Shown: positions 36,152 through 46,841, counted from the stretch's first letter. The stretch: DNA of 64,000 nucleotides from Mesorhizobium sp. B2-1-8 (GCF_006442545.2 NZ_CP083952.1:4689501-4753500); one strand, 5' to 3'. Translations and numbers: made by a program. Notes: generated from the sequence alone by a model not told the origin.

Positions 36152-37297
36152 TTATCCCATCGGCAGCACCGGCCAGCGGTCGACGACCCTGCCACCGGAA
36201 AGCACCGCTATCGGTCCGAGCTGCTGCAGCACGGCTTCGCTCTGCGTCGGCCGCAGGAACGCGTGGTCGCCGGGCCTGACGGCGGCCCCGGCGGGCAGGC
36301 CCATGAATTGCTGGTTCGAGGACAGGCCAAGCAGGCCGTTCGTCGTCATGCCTTCGGGAAACACCGGTTCGGCCATCCATTTGCCGCCATAGAGATAGCA
36401 GCCCTTGCGCGGAAACCTGCCGAGCGCCTGCAGCAGACGCGAGACCACCGGCGGGCCGGGCAGCATCGGCTCGACCACTTTCAGGATCGGCGTCGCGATG
36501 AAGGCCGCCGGCTGGAAGCCACCGAGTCCTGGCGTGTCGAAATCGCCGGGCAGCACGAAGGCCGAGCCCATCGACACTTCGTTAGCGGTGCCGCCATGAT
36601 GAAGCAGCGCGGTCTTGCTGCCACCGATATTCAAGATATGGCGTTGGTTCATGCCGAGGCGCGCCACGAAAGCGGCGGCCCGTTCCGAGGCTTGCGCCAA
36701 CGCCTTGGCCGGCCCGCCGAACAGGCCGGGTATGTGCGGCGCATGCGCCTCATAGGCCATGACGCCTTCGCAGCGCAGCCCGCTGTGGGCAGGCAGCGCC
36801 TTCAGCACCCGCGACAAGGCCTCCGGTTCGGCGAGGCCGCCGCGATGCAGTCCGACATCGATTTCGAAAGCGATGCGCAGCTCGACGCCGAGTGCGTCAG
36901 CGAGCGCGCCATAGTCAGCCAGCCTCTCCTGTGTGTCGATCAGCCAGCATACCCGCGACCAGGCTGCATCGCCTCTGGAAAGCGCGGCCCTTGCCGAGCC
37001 GACCGGCATCGGTTTGCCGTAGAGGAGATCCGCGTCCGGAAACGCGCTCAGCACCGCCTCGCTGATCGGCGGATGGAAGGTCATGAAGCGGTGGGTTCCA
37101 AGCGCCTTGCCGATGTGGGAAAGCAGCGGCAGGCAAGCGAGCGACTTGTCGACCAACCGTACGGCAAGGCTGGCATCAAGCCTCTCCTTCACCAGGGCGA
37201 TGTTGCCATCCAGCCGGTCGAGGTCGAGCAGCAGGCAAGGTTGGAAGATGCCCGCCTGCTTCAGCGCATCCGAAAGCGTGGCAAAATAAGCGCTCAT
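36152..37297 (-). CDS. DSD1-family PLP-dependent enzyme (D-threonine aldolase/alanine racemase fold)
   Basis: A 381-residue fold-type III PLP protein. The PLP Lys is in AVRLVDKSLACLPLL (residue about 50). Further blocks are DVGLHRGGL, LNIGGSKTALLHH and EVSMGSAFVLPGDFD. The C-terminus is DSD1-like (PGDHAFLRPTQSEAVLQQLG, GGRVVDRWPVLPMG) but has no His-x-Cys zinc pair, which D-serine dehydratases and D-threonine aldolases normally use. ATG 37297 overlaps the stop of the lactone oxidase gene by 4 bp. Reaction on a D-amino acid is inferred from family only. Confidence 0.8.
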   Translation of the reverse strand: MSAYFATLSDALKQAGIFQPCLLLDLDRLDGNIALVKERLDASLAVRLVDKSLACLPLLSHIGKALGTHRFMTFHPPISEAVLSAFPDADLLYGKPMPVGSARAALSRGDAAWSRVCWLIDTQERLADYGALADALGVELRIAFEIDVGLHRGGLAEPEALSRVLKALPAHSGLRCEGVMAYEAHAPHIPGLFGGPAKALAQASERAAAFVARLGMNQRHILNIGGSKTALLHHGGTANEVSMGSAFVLPGDFDTPGLGGFQPAAFIATPILKVVEPMLPGPPVVSRLLQALGRFPRKGCYLYGGKWMAEPVFPEGMTTNGLLGLSSNQQFMGLPAGAAVRPGDHAFLRPTQSEAVLQQLGPIAVLSGGRVVDRWPVLPMG

Positions 37298-38574
37298 CGT
37301 TCAATGCCGAACAGGTCGACCATGTAGGGCGAGACGAAGCGGTTTTGCGGATCGATGTCGCGGCGCACCGCCATCGCATCGTCCCAGCGCGGATAGAGCT
37401 TTTTCAGATCGGCCGCTTTCAGGCTGTGCATCTTGCCCCAGTGCGGCCTGCCGCCATACCTGCGGAAAATCGGCTCGGCCGCGCGCATGAAGGGCAACGG
37501 ATCGTTCGCCGCATCGTGGTGGATGGCGATGGAACAGGTCGGCCTTTCGTAAAATGGCGAGAGCCAGAACCGATCGGACGCAACGCTGCGCACCTCGATC
37601 GGGAAATAGACCTCGGGAAAATGCTTCTCCGTCAGATCGATGATCTCGGCCAGCACCTTCGGCCCCTCCTCGAAGGGAAGGTGAAATTCCATTTCGTTGA
37701 ACCTGGTCTGCCGGTCGCTGGCATAGACGTTGAGCCAATCCTGCACATAATCCTCGGCCGGCACCTTGGCGACGGCGCCACGGATCAGCCTGCGGCGCAG
37801 CGACGGCAGCCATGCAAGTCCGGTGCGCAAGCGGCGCAACGTGCGCAAGGAGCCCTCGTCATCCTCGGTCGGGCGCGTGGTGGTGGCTTCGGTGCTGAAG
37901 TCGCTGGCGATGAACTGCGCGTAGCCGGAGAAGGGAATGTAATAGAATTCAGCCGACCGGTGCGCGGCCATCATCGTTTCGAAATCGCGCAGCATATCGC
38001 CGATCGGCAGCACCCATTTGCGGCGGCGCAGCCGGTAGGTTGCGATGTTGTTCAGCGTCACTTCGCTGAGCACACCGAAGGCACCGAGCGCGACGCCGAT
38101 GGCATGGATCGTCTCCTGATCCCCTTCTCGCTTGAATTCGCGGACCTCGCCAAGTCCGTCGACGATCTGCACCGTTTCCAGCTGCGTGTGATAGGCGCCC
38201 AGCGTCGGCCCCGAGCCATGGGTAGCCGTGCCCAGCGCGCCGCCTATCGCCTGGCGGTCGATGTCGCCCATGTTGGGCAGGCCCTGGCCAATGCCTTGCA
38301 GGATGTGCATGAGCGAACCAAGCCGCGTCCCCGCCCGCACGCGCGCCCGATGTTTTTTCGCGTCATGCGAAACCAGCCCTTCCAGCTTCTCCAGCGACAG
38401 GATGGTGCCTTGCGACTTCACCAATGGCGTGAAGGAGTGACCGGCGCCGACGACGCGGACCGGGCCGGGTGCGGAGCGAATGAGATCGCCGAGTTCGCCG
38501 GCATCGGCGGGGCTGGCAAGCAGGCGCGGCTCGGCGGTGACAAAGCCCGACCAGTTACTCCAGCTGTTCGACAT
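37294..38574 (-). CDS. FAD-linked D-arabinono-1,4-lactone oxidase family protein
   Basis: A 426-residue sugar-lactone oxidase. The N-terminal FAD_binding_4 domain has VRVVGAGHSFTPLV and the dinucleotide loop NMGDIDRQAIGGALGTATHGSG. The C-terminal ALO domain carries HWGKMHSLKAADLKKLYPRWDDAMAVRRDIDP. Relatives oxidise gulono-, galactono- or arabinono-lactone. ATG 38574 is used; GTG 38583 overlaps the MFS stop (GTGA) and is an alternative. Middle gene of an MFS-oxidase-PLP enzyme operon, suggesting uptake or export plus oxidation of a sugar acid or polyol. Confidence 0.87.
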   Translation of the reverse strand: MSNSWSNWSGFVTAEPRLLASPADAGELGDLIRSAPGPVRVVGAGHSFTPLVKSQGTILSLEKLEGLVSHDAKKHRARVRAGTRLGSLMHILQGIGQGLPNMGDIDRQAIGGALGTATHGSGPTLGAYHTQLETVQIVDGLGEVREFKREGDQETIHAIGVALGAFGVLSEVTLNNIATYRLRRRKWVLPIGDMLRDFETMMAAHRSAEFYYIPFSGYAQFIASDFSTEATTTRPTEDDEGSLRTLRRLRTGLAWLPSLRRRLIRGAVAKVPAEDYVQDWLNVYASDRQTRFNEMEFHLPFEEGPKVLAEIIDLTEKHFPEVYFPIEVRSVASDRFWLSPFYERPTCSIAIHHDAANDPLPFMRAAEPIFRRYGGRPHWGKMHSLKAADLKKLYPRWDDAMAVRRDIDPQNRFVSPYMVDLFGIER

Positions 38575-38579
38575 GGTGC

Positions 38580-39767
38580 TCACGCGACAACCCGGCGACG
38601 ACGCGCCACGAGGACAAACAGACCGAGCAACGCCACGCTGGCGACAGCGCTTGCGGCGGCGAATTCCGGAACCGGGCGAAAATCCTTGCCATCGATGAGC
38701 AGCGACGCCGCGACCGGCCCGATCGCCAGGCCGAAAAGCTGGGCGGCCGGCACCAGCAGCACGGCGGTGCGTGTCTCGTCGGCGGTGATCGCCAGCCGGA
38801 TCTGGTAGGGCACGATGAACAGCAGGATAAAACCCATGACCAGGGCGGCGACCCAGAATGTCGTGAGCCCAGGTCCGCTGGCAAGCACCAGCGAGGCGAC
38901 GAATGCGACGATGCCGATCGCCGCGATGGCGAGGCGATAGTCGATGCGCGCCTCGAACACGGTCGCCGTCATCGCGCCCAGAACCTGCGCCGCGAGGCTG
39001 GCCGAGACGATCAGCCCGACCGTGCGGCCGTCGATGCCGAATTGCGCGCCGAGCGGCTCCAGAAAGGCCCAGACCGCGCCGAAGAACATGAAGTAGCAGA
39101 AGACCGACAGGAGCGCGGTGACCGAAGGTACCGTCAGCACATTGGCGAGGTTCTCGTCCTTCGGCAGGTCCGCATAGTCGGCGGGGACCGCGAAGGCGAC
39201 CACCAGCGACACCACGCAGACGACGGCAAGAACGAGGAAGCCGCCCGCCGATCCGGCGGCGGGGATGACATAGAGCGCCAGCAGCAGGGCAAGAGCGCAT
39301 TGCGCCAGCGTCTGCATGGAGACGAAATAGCCGCCGATGCGTTCGGCGCGCCGCGAGCGGGCGATCAGTTCCGTGGCGATCGCGACAAGGCCGCCTTCGG
39401 CAAGGCCGGCCAACGCGCGCGCCGCCATCAGCGCGTTGGCGCCGGCGGCATAGGCGGTCCAGACATTGGCCAGCGCCAGCAGCAGCAGCAGGACCGCGCT
39501 TTTCCAGCGCATCTTTTGGGCGGAGAGCAGCATCGCGACGATCGCCGAGCCGATCGCGATGGCGATCATCTCGTCGGTGGCAACCAGGGCCAGTTCGTCG
39601 CCACTGACATGGCCCTCGGTGTAGAGCGCGCCGAGCAGGACCGGCTGCAGGCCGAGGATGAGCAGGCCGACCGACCCGATCCACAAGGCCGATGCAAGCT
39701 GTCCGCCGGTCGGGTTGCCAACCAGCCAGTCGCCATCGCCCTGAAGACTGGTGCTTGTCGAAGTCAA
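38580..39767 (-). CDS. MFS transporter
   Basis: A 395-residue major facilitator with about 12 helices (ALWIGSVGLLILGLQPVLLGAL first, SAVASVALLGLFVLVARRRR last). The start is taken as TTG 39767 because TGGGAGGGCG lies 3-4 bp before it and the product begins MTSTSTSLQ; the open frame extends to a GTG at 39812, but that codon is inside the operator palindrome. It leads the operon with the lactone oxidase and PLP enzyme and is divergent from a TetR gene. Substrate unknown. Confidence 0.82.
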   Translation of the reverse strand: MTSTSTSLQGDGDWLVGNPTGGQLASALWIGSVGLLILGLQPVLLGALYTEGHVSGDELALVATDEMIAIAIGSAIVAMLLSAQKMRWKSAVLLLLLALANVWTAYAAGANALMAARALAGLAEGGLVAIATELIARSRRAERIGGYFVSMQTLAQCALALLLALYVIPAAGSAGGFLVLAVVCVVSLVVAFAVPADYADLPKDENLANVLTVPSVTALLSVFCYFMFFGAVWAFLEPLGAQFGIDGRTVGLIVSASLAAQVLGAMTATVFEARIDYRLAIAAIGIVAFVASLVLASGPGLTTFWVAALVMGFILLFIVPYQIRLAITADETRTAVLLVPAAQLFGLAIGPVAASLLIDGKDFRPVPEFAAASAVASVALLGLFVLVARRRRVVA

Positions 39768-39800
39768 AGGCGCCCTCCCAACGTCCTTGCCGCGCGGCAG

Positions 39801-39825
39801 AAATGCTGACACTCTGTCAGCATTT
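39801..39825. promoter_or_regulatory. perfect TetR-type operator palindrome
   Basis: AAATGCTGACA, 3 bp (CTC), TGTCAGCATTT: an 11-bp perfect inverted repeat between the divergent MFS and TetR genes. Its length and symmetry suit a TetR dimer that would repress both directions. Confidence 0.75.
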
Positions 39826-39892
39826 CAGAAACTGATACTTGATCATATTTCATGTCAACCGGAATTTGAGAACCCGTGCGAAAGATCGGTGC

Positions 39893-40519
39893 ATGACGCA
39901 AGCAAGTCGAACGGCCACCGAGCCGAGGCGCAGACCCAAGCAGGAGCGCAGCCGCGAGCGCATCGACGCTATCCTGTCGACCACCATGCGGCTGATCGGC
40001 GAGAAGGGCATCGACGCCGTCACCATGAAGGAGGTCGGCATGCTGGCGGGCGGACCGATCGCCACCGTCTACCATTACTTCCCCAACAAATCGGCGATCC
40101 TGGCAATGCTCTATGAGCGGTTTTCCGAGGTCAGCCGGGCGCGATTGGCGGCGATTATCGCCGATGTCAGAGAAGCCAGGGACATCATCGCCGCGGCCGA
40201 CCGGCTGCTTGACGACTATTTCGGCCGTGTCGCCGGCGATCCGGCCATCCAGGATCTGCAGAACGCCATCCAGGCCGACAAGGCACTCAAGAATCTCGAC
40301 ATCGCCGAAACCCGGCATCAAGCCAAGATGTTCTGCGACCATGTCATCGCCTTGCTCGAGCCGGACAAGCACGAGCAGTTCGAACGCATGGTTGTGCTGA
40401 TCTTCCAGCTCGCCGGCGGCGTCGTGCGCCTGGCGCTTGCGCAGAGCGACGCGGAAAGCCGCCGGACCATCGAGGATTACCGCTCGATCATCCACACCCA
40501 GTTGCGGTTGTTCCTCTGA
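39893..40519 (+). CDS. TetR family transcriptional regulator
   Basis: A 208-residue TetR protein. The helix-turn-helix reads AILSTTMRLIGEKGIDAVTMKEVGMLAGGPIATVYHYFPNKSAILAML after a basic arm (RRRPKQERSRERID). The C-terminal ligand domain is all-helical. ATG 39893 is the start nearest the conserved arm. Divergent from the MFS operon, with a perfect palindrome between, so it very probably regulates that operon. Confidence 0.92.
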   Translation: MTQASRTATEPRRRPKQERSRERIDAILSTTMRLIGEKGIDAVTMKEVGMLAGGPIATVYHYFPNKSAILAMLYERFSEVSRARLAAIIADVREARDIIAAADRLLDDYFGRVAGDPAIQDLQNAIQADKALKNLDIAETRHQAKMFCDHVIALLEPDKHEQFERMVVLIFQLAGGVVRLALAQSDAESRRTIEDYRSIIHTQLRLFL

Positions 40520-40536
40520 CCAATGCCGGCTGGAGA

Positions 40537-41388
40537 CTATCTCGCCCGGCGGATGAGGCCTTCGAAACCGTCGGCCAGATTGGCGTTGCCGGCGGCGAGA
40601 AAGGCGGAAAGATTGCGGGCACCGCCTGGTGTCTTATTGGCGTCAAGCAGCACCGCCCTGCCCTCATGCATGACAAAATCGAACTTGCCATAGTCAAAGC
40701 CAAGCTCGCGCCTCAGCGCACGAAGCTCCTCGGGAACCGGAACCGGCTCACGACGGATCGTGTCGTCGCCTTTGACCAGGCTTTGCGACGAAACATGGCG
40801 GGTGCAGCGCTCGCGCTCCCCGCAAAATATCCAGAAGCGGGCGCCAAAGCCGTCCGGTTCCGGCTCGGGAATGAATTTTTCGACGACGAGATCCCCGCGG
40901 TCGAACACCGCAGGCGCAACATCCGAAAGGGACGTACAGACGCGGTAGCCCTCGATAAGCTCGGCACCGGGAAATGGCTCCGGCTTTCCGGCACGTCGCG
41001 ATCGCCGGTTAAGCGACTGTTCCCGCATTCCCAGATTGTTGAGATTGCTCTTGACGATGACCGGACCTGGCCAGTCGTCGTCCCTGCCGATGACGGCGCC
41101 GCTGATTAGGCGCTTGGAGATGTCGGCTGCCCCGATGTTCAGGCAGAACGGAAAAGCGCGCGCGTATTCGACATATTCGGGCGGCGTCACGGTCGCATCG
41201 ACATGCAGCACCGCTATGTCTGCTTCGGGCTTCGCCGACGTTCCTGAGAGTATGCGGACGGAATGGCCGCGCCGCTTCAGTTCTTCCAGCAGATCAAAGA
41301 GCATGTAGGGACTGTCGCGGCTCAACAGCGGGCCACGCCGGCGTTCGAACCTGTCGAACTCATGCGTAATAACCGCGATGCGTGTCAT
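40537..41388 (-). CDS. ATP-grasp domain protein
   Basis: A 283-residue protein with an ATP-grasp-like layout: an N-terminal Rossmann-type segment (RIAVITHEFDRFERRRGPLLSRDSPYMLFDLLEELKRRGHSVRIL), a central strand with GPVIVKSNLNNLGMREQ (the ATP-contacting Lys), LVVEKFIPEP (hinge), and a metal-binding end DFVMHEGRAVLLDANKTPGG, where Asp and Asn could bind Mg. GGGGGGCAC precedes ATG 41388. It is divergent from a methyltransferase-like gene with only 71 bp between. Ligase activity joining a carboxylate to an amine is inferred; substrates are unknown. Confidence 0.78.
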   Translation of the reverse strand: MTRIAVITHEFDRFERRRGPLLSRDSPYMLFDLLEELKRRGHSVRILSGTSAKPEADIAVLHVDATVTPPEYVEYARAFPFCLNIGAADISKRLISGAVIGRDDDWPGPVIVKSNLNNLGMREQSLNRRSRRAGKPEPFPGAELIEGYRVCTSLSDVAPAVFDRGDLVVEKFIPEPEPDGFGARFWIFCGERERCTRHVSSQSLVKGDDTIRREPVPVPEELRALRRELGFDYGKFDFVMHEGRAVLLDANKTPGGARNLSAFLAAGNANLADGFEGLIRRAR

Positions 41389-41459
41389 GTGCCCCCCGCA
41401 CTTGGTTTCATTAGCGTCTTCGATTATGCGTCTGAACACAATGCTGGTTGGGGCCAGGG

Positions 41460-42254
41460 ATGACCGACCATTGGAATGCCATTCGACGGCACTGGGAGTT
41501 GCTCGGGCCACCGCTGCGGCCGCCTGCCGAAGCTGTGGAAACCTACCAGCGCGAACTCTACCTTTCGGAGGCACATGTCGTTCTGCTCGGCGTGACGCCG
41601 GAACTCGCCGGGCTCGGCGCGACCATGATGGCCGTCGATGAATCCTCCGACATGATCGCCGGAATCTGGCCAGGTGATACAGCGTCGCGAAAGGCCATCA
41701 ACTGCGACTGGCTCGACCTACCGGTTTCGCGCGCAAGCGTCGATGCGGTGATCGGCGACGGCTGTCTGTCGGCGCTAGGCTTTTCAGCCGTGCGCGAGGC
41801 GCTGTTCGCGGCGATTGCCAGCGTGCTGCATTCTGACGGGCGCGCGGGCCTGCGTCTCTTTGCCCGTCCCGAGACACCGGACGATCCGGCAGCGGTGCAA
41901 GCGCTTGCGCTTTCTGGCGGTGTCTCCACTTTCCACGAGCTCAAGTGGCGCGTCGCCATGGCCGCGACGGGCCCCGCTCCCGACCATGCAATTCCAGTAA
42001 AGACGATCGCGGAAAGGTTCGATGCACTGTTCCCTGATCGCCAGGAACTCTCGGCGCGTACGGGCTGGGAATTGCCGGTCATCGCCACTATCGATGTCTA
42101 TCGGAACTCGCCGGCCATCTACAGTTTTGCGCCGCCCATGGCACTCATCAGCGAGGCGGAAGCGTTCTTCAGTAACGTCCGCATTGTTCCAACCGGCAGC
42201 TACGGGCTCGCCGAGCGATGCCCGCTTTTGGTACTGCGGTCGCCGAGGCGCTGA
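41460..42254 (+). CDS. SAM methyltransferase-like protein
   Basis: A 264-residue protein with a class I methyltransferase outline. AHVVLLGVTPELAGLGATMMAVDESSDMIAGIWPG covers motif I and the acidic end of strand 2. NCDWLDLPVSRASVDAVIGDGCLSALGF covers motifs II-III, and DGRAGLRLFARPE is motif IV-like. Motif I (LGVTPEL) is not the standard Gly-rich loop, so SAM binding is unproven. ATG 41460 follows CCAGGG. It forms a divergent pair with the ATP-grasp gene; together they may make a small modified metabolite or peptide. Confidence 0.68.
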   Translation: MTDHWNAIRRHWELLGPPLRPPAEAVETYQRELYLSEAHVVLLGVTPELAGLGATMMAVDESSDMIAGIWPGDTASRKAINCDWLDLPVSRASVDAVIGDGCLSALGFSAVREALFAAIASVLHSDGRAGLRLFARPETPDDPAAVQALALSGGVSTFHELKWRVAMAATGPAPDHAIPVKTIAERFDALFPDRQELSARTGWELPVIATIDVYRNSPAIYSFAPPMALISEAEAFFSNVRIVPTGSYGLAERCPLLVLRSPRR

Positions 42255-42357
42255 ACGACCTAGCGAAATTCTTTCGCTTTTGCGGCCAGTAACCGCCGCA
42301 TTCTCCGCGACGATGCAGCGCATGAAAATTTCCTACGACCGCCTCCTGTGGCGCGCC

Positions 42358-42385
42358 TTGACTCTCGCAGATCGTCGGCCTATTT
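42358..42385 (+). promoter_or_regulatory. groES promoter
   Basis: TTGACT (42358-42363), 16 bp, CTATTT (42380-42385), just upstream of CIRCE. Confidence 0.6.
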
Positions 42386-42395
42386 CAGCGCCACG

Positions 42396-42422
42396 TTAGC
42401 ACTCGCCATTGGTGAGTGCTAA
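42396..42422. promoter_or_regulatory. CIRCE operator (HrcA binding site)
   Basis: TTAGCACTC, 9 bp, GAGTGCTAA: an exact CIRCE element 63 bp before the groES start. HrcA should repress groESL here; hrcA itself is not in the window. Confidence 0.97.
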
Positions 42423-42485
42423 CTATGTGTCCGGCGCCGCCGGACGGAGGAACTGTTTCTCACCGTTCTCATCGAGGAAGAAAAA

Positions 42486-42782
42486 ATGGCAAAGTCGAAG
42501 TTCCGCCCGCTTCATGACCGCGTGGTCGTTCGCCGGGTCGAATCCGAATCCAAGACCGCCGGCGGGATCATCATCCCGGACACGGCAAAGGAAAAGCCGC
42601 AGGAAGGCGAGATCATCGCCGTCGGCTCCGGCGCCCGCGACGAAGCTGGCAAGCTGGTCCCGCTGGACGTCAAGGCCGGCGACCGCATCCTGTTCGGCAA
42701 GTGGTCGGGCACCGAAGTCAAGCTCAATGGCGAAGACCTTCTGATCATGAAGGAATCCGACATCATGGGCATCATCGGCTGA
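42486..42782 (+). CDS. groES: co-chaperonin GroES
   Basis: A 98-residue Hsp10 of normal length. It caps the GroEL ring. Typical blocks are [15 protein letters not shown] at the N-terminus, the mobile loop [19 protein letters not shown] and the end [16 protein letters not shown]. Heat-shock controlled through the CIRCE element and promoter upstream. GAGGAAGAAAAA precedes ATG 42486. The groEL gene follows after 65 bp. Confidence 0.98.
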   Translation: MAKSKFRPLHDRVVVRRVESESKTAGGIIIPDTAKEKPQEGEIIAVGSGARDEAGKLVPLDVKAGDRILFGKWSGTEVKLNGEDLLIMKESDIMGIIG

Positions 42783-42844
42783 TCATCGGCCTCACCTTCA
42801 ACTTGAATTTTTCAGGCTCTATCCGAGCCCCTGCCAGGAGCTAA

Positions 42845-44503
<1,659 letters not shown>

Positions 44504-44537
44504 GAAGTCCATAAAGCACGCCCATCAACTCACATTG

Positions 44538-44561
44538 CTCAAGCCCGCAAGCGGGCTTGAG
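44538..44561 (+). terminator. strong hairpin downstream of groEL
   Basis: CTCAAGCCCGC/GCGGGCTTGAG, perfect 11-bp stem with a 2-nt spacer, no U-run. Possibly an mRNA 3' stabiliser rather than a terminator. Confidence 0.55.
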
Positions 44562-44562
44562 T

Positions 44563-44580
44563 GGCGGTATGGACTTCTAA
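44563..44580 (+). repeat. duplicate of the groEL 3' end
   Basis: GGCGGTATGGACTTCTAA repeats 44486-44503 with one mismatch, 77 bp downstream. It includes a second GMDF-stop. Confidence 0.7.
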
Positions 44581-44605
44581 TCCAGCCATCCTCGCAATAT
44601 TATCG

Positions 44606-44634
44606 AAAGGGCGGCCGAAAGGTCGCCCTTTTTC
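44606..44634 (+). terminator. rho-independent terminator of groESL
   Basis: AGGGCGGCC-GAAA-GGTCGCCCT followed by TTTTC; GNRA-type loop, one G-U pair. Confidence 0.85.
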
Positions 44635-44859
44635 GTTGTCTCGATTCGAAGGCTTGAGCGCCTAGCGATCCGCCCTTGATGGGCAACGCTGCCGTGCCGC
44701 TCCAACCAACTGCCTAAACTTTGTGCAATTCTTCAATTAAATCAGCACTTTGATCAAACGCCCCTGATCATTGTGCGATTTGTCGGACAAGAATTTTTAA
44801 GACATTCACGCCTACTAATCGGCACAGTTGAGCTCCTCGCGCGTGCAGGGTCTTCATCG

Positions 44860-46815
44860 ATGCAAATACTCCGCCGGTTTGTGCGTAACCGTGATGGCAA
44901 CGTCCTCATTATGTCAGCGCTGCTCTTGCCGGTGCTCATCGGCATGGCGGCGCTCGTCACGGAATATGGCGGCGCGCTGGTCGAGCGGGCCGGCAACCAG
45001 CGCACGGCAGACCTTGCAGCCTATGCCGGCGCGCTCGCCTACAATGCGACGAAATCGACCGACCAGATGACGGCGGCCGCGGTCAATGTCGCCACGCTCA
45101 ACGGCGTCCCGGCCGCCGATGTCCAGGCGGCGCTGGTCACCTCTCCCAAGACTTCCGGCATGAATGCCGTCTCGGTGTCGATCCGCACCCAGAAACAACT
45201 GCTTCTGGCGCGCGTGCTCAACGACCGCCAGCAGTTGCAGATCTATGCCAATGCCGTCGCCGAACTCGGCGCCCCGGCGCAGACCCCCGGCTGCATGCTG
45301 GCACTGGACGGCACCAAGACCGGCATCACGCTCTCGGGTGGCACCAACATCACCGCGGCCAAATGCACGGTGTCGTCGAACAACACCGTGACCGTTCCCT
45401 GCGGCACGTCCATTTCGGCGATCGGGGTGAACTACAACTCGGCGGCGCCGCCCAGCCAGCCCTGCAACGGCATCACCGGCCCGAACGGCACGGCCGCGGT
45501 GATCGCCAAGAAATCGACGCCCGATCCGCTGGCCGGCAATACGGCCATTGCCGCGGCTGTCGCGCGTTTCAGCACGGTCGCGGCGATGTCGAAGCCGACG
45601 GCGCCGGCAGCGCCGGCCAACAGCACCAACATCGACTTCGCCTGGAGCCAGGGCTCCACCCAAGGTCAGGCGACCGCGCTCGGCTGCACGGCAAGCTGGG
45701 CATCCCCGACGTCGACCTGGACGCTGAATTGCGGCAGCAAGACCACGGTCAATATCGGCACAATCACCATTGGCGGCGGCATCAACCTCAACTTCGCCAC
45801 CAGCGGCGCGGCAACCACCGTCTACAACATCGCCGGCGATCTCACGACCAGCGGCACCACCAATTTCGGGCCGGGCATCTACAATTTCGCCAAGGGGCTG
45901 ACGACCGGCGGCGGCGCCACCACGACCTTCGGCGCCGGCACCTTCAAGTTCGGCATCAGCGACAATGCCTGCGGCGGCATCGCGCGCGTCAGCCTCTGCA
46001 ACACCAGCACACTCACCTTCGGCGGGCCAAGCACGTTCGAATTGCCAGGCGGGCTCAACAACACCGGCGGCGCCTTCGTCACCTTAGGCTCCGGCACCTC
46101 GAACAGCTACAAGATCGGGCCCGGCGGCAACGGCGACGCCATCACGCTCGGCGGCGGCTCCACGACCATCATGGCAGACGCCACCAGCTCGGGCGTGTTC
46201 CAGGTCATCGGCAATGTGAACGGGGGCGGCGGTGGCAGTTGCTTTGTCGTGCCGGCCACGGCGCAGCACGACATCGAAGGCAATTTCATCGCCTCGGGCG
46301 CTGTCCTGCTCGGCGCCGGCGTCTACACGATCGACGGTTATTTCGCGCTTGGCGGGAGCGGTGGCGGCAGCGCTAGTTGCGGCGGCTCGACGATCAGCGT
46401 CAGCGGCACCGACGTGACGCTGGTGCTGTCGGGCAAGGCCAAATCGAACTCTGGAAGCTGCAACGGCTATGTGTTCTGCGTGGCCGCCGGCTACAGCAAT
46501 ATCGTGCTAACCGCGCCACAGACCGGTGCCATGGCCAAGCTCGCGGTCATCGGCCCGACATCGACCTCGGTCACCGCGGGCGCCACCTTCGCCGAGGGCG
46601 GCTCCAAAGCGCAGCTATCCGGCGCCTTCTATTTCCCTTACGGCCCGATCATCATGAATGGCGGGTCCAGTGTTCTGGGCTCGTTGACCGATCCAAGCAA
46701 ATGCCTGCAGATGATCGGCTCACTGATCACGCTCTCAGGCGGCACGGCCGCGGCGTCGGAATGCATCGCCGCTTCCAGCTCCAGCGCCAACAGCAAAGTG
46801 AGTCTTGTGCAGTGA
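44860..46815 (+). CDS. large TadG-like protein with Gly/Thr-rich beta-helix-like body
   Basis: A 651-residue protein. The N-terminus (RNRDGNVLIMSALLLPVLIGMAALVTEYGGALVER) is the TadE/G-type anchor. The body is Gly-, Thr-, Ser- and Asn-rich with repeated short strands such as TTVYNIAGDLTTSGTTNFGPGIYNFAKGLTTGGG-like units and Cys pairs, suggesting a beta-helix or adhesin fold. The C-terminal 90 residues (LSGAFYFPYGPIIMNGG, CLQMIGSLITLSGG) match the end of the protein at 24949-26172. ATG 44860 with GCAGGG upstream. It precedes two TadE genes in one operon. Confidence 0.76.
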   Translation: MQILRRFVRNRDGNVLIMSALLLPVLIGMAALVTEYGGALVERAGNQRTADLAAYAGALAYNATKSTDQMTAAAVNVATLNGVPAADVQAALVTSPKTSGMNAVSVSIRTQKQLLLARVLNDRQQLQIYANAVAELGAPAQTPGCMLALDGTKTGITLSGGTNITAAKCTVSSNNTVTVPCGTSISAIGVNYNSAAPPSQPCNGITGPNGTAAVIAKKSTPDPLAGNTAIAAAVARFSTVAAMSKPTAPAAPANSTNIDFAWSQGSTQGQATALGCTASWASPTSTWTLNCGSKTTVNIGTITIGGGINLNFATSGAATTVYNIAGDLTTSGTTNFGPGIYNFAKGLTTGGGATTTFGAGTFKFGISDNACGGIARVSLCNTSTLTFGGPSTFELPGGLNNTGGAFVTLGSGTSNSYKIGPGGNGDAITLGGGSTTIMADATSSGVFQVIGNVNGGGGGSCFVVPATAQHDIEGNFIASGAVLLGAGVYTIDGYFALGGSGGGSASCGGSTISVSGTDVTLVLSGKAKSNSGSCNGYVFCVAAGYSNIVLTAPQTGAMAKLAVIGPTSTSVTAGATFAEGGSKAQLSGAFYFPYGPIIMNGGSSVLGSLTDPSKCLQMIGSLITLSGGTAAASECIAASSSSANSKVSLVQ

Positions 46816-46841
46816 CGATCCTGAGAGGTTTCAAAACTGTC

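Larger units (their letters stand above)
44504..44859. other. gap after groEL: hairpins, terminator, Tad-gene promoter region
   Basis: It contains the hairpin 44538-44561, a duplicate of the groEL 3' end (44563-44580), and the terminator 44606-44634. From 44700 on it is AT-rich (TTCAATTAAATCAGCACTTTGATC), probably the promoter of the TadG-like gene. No coding gene. Confidence 0.6.
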
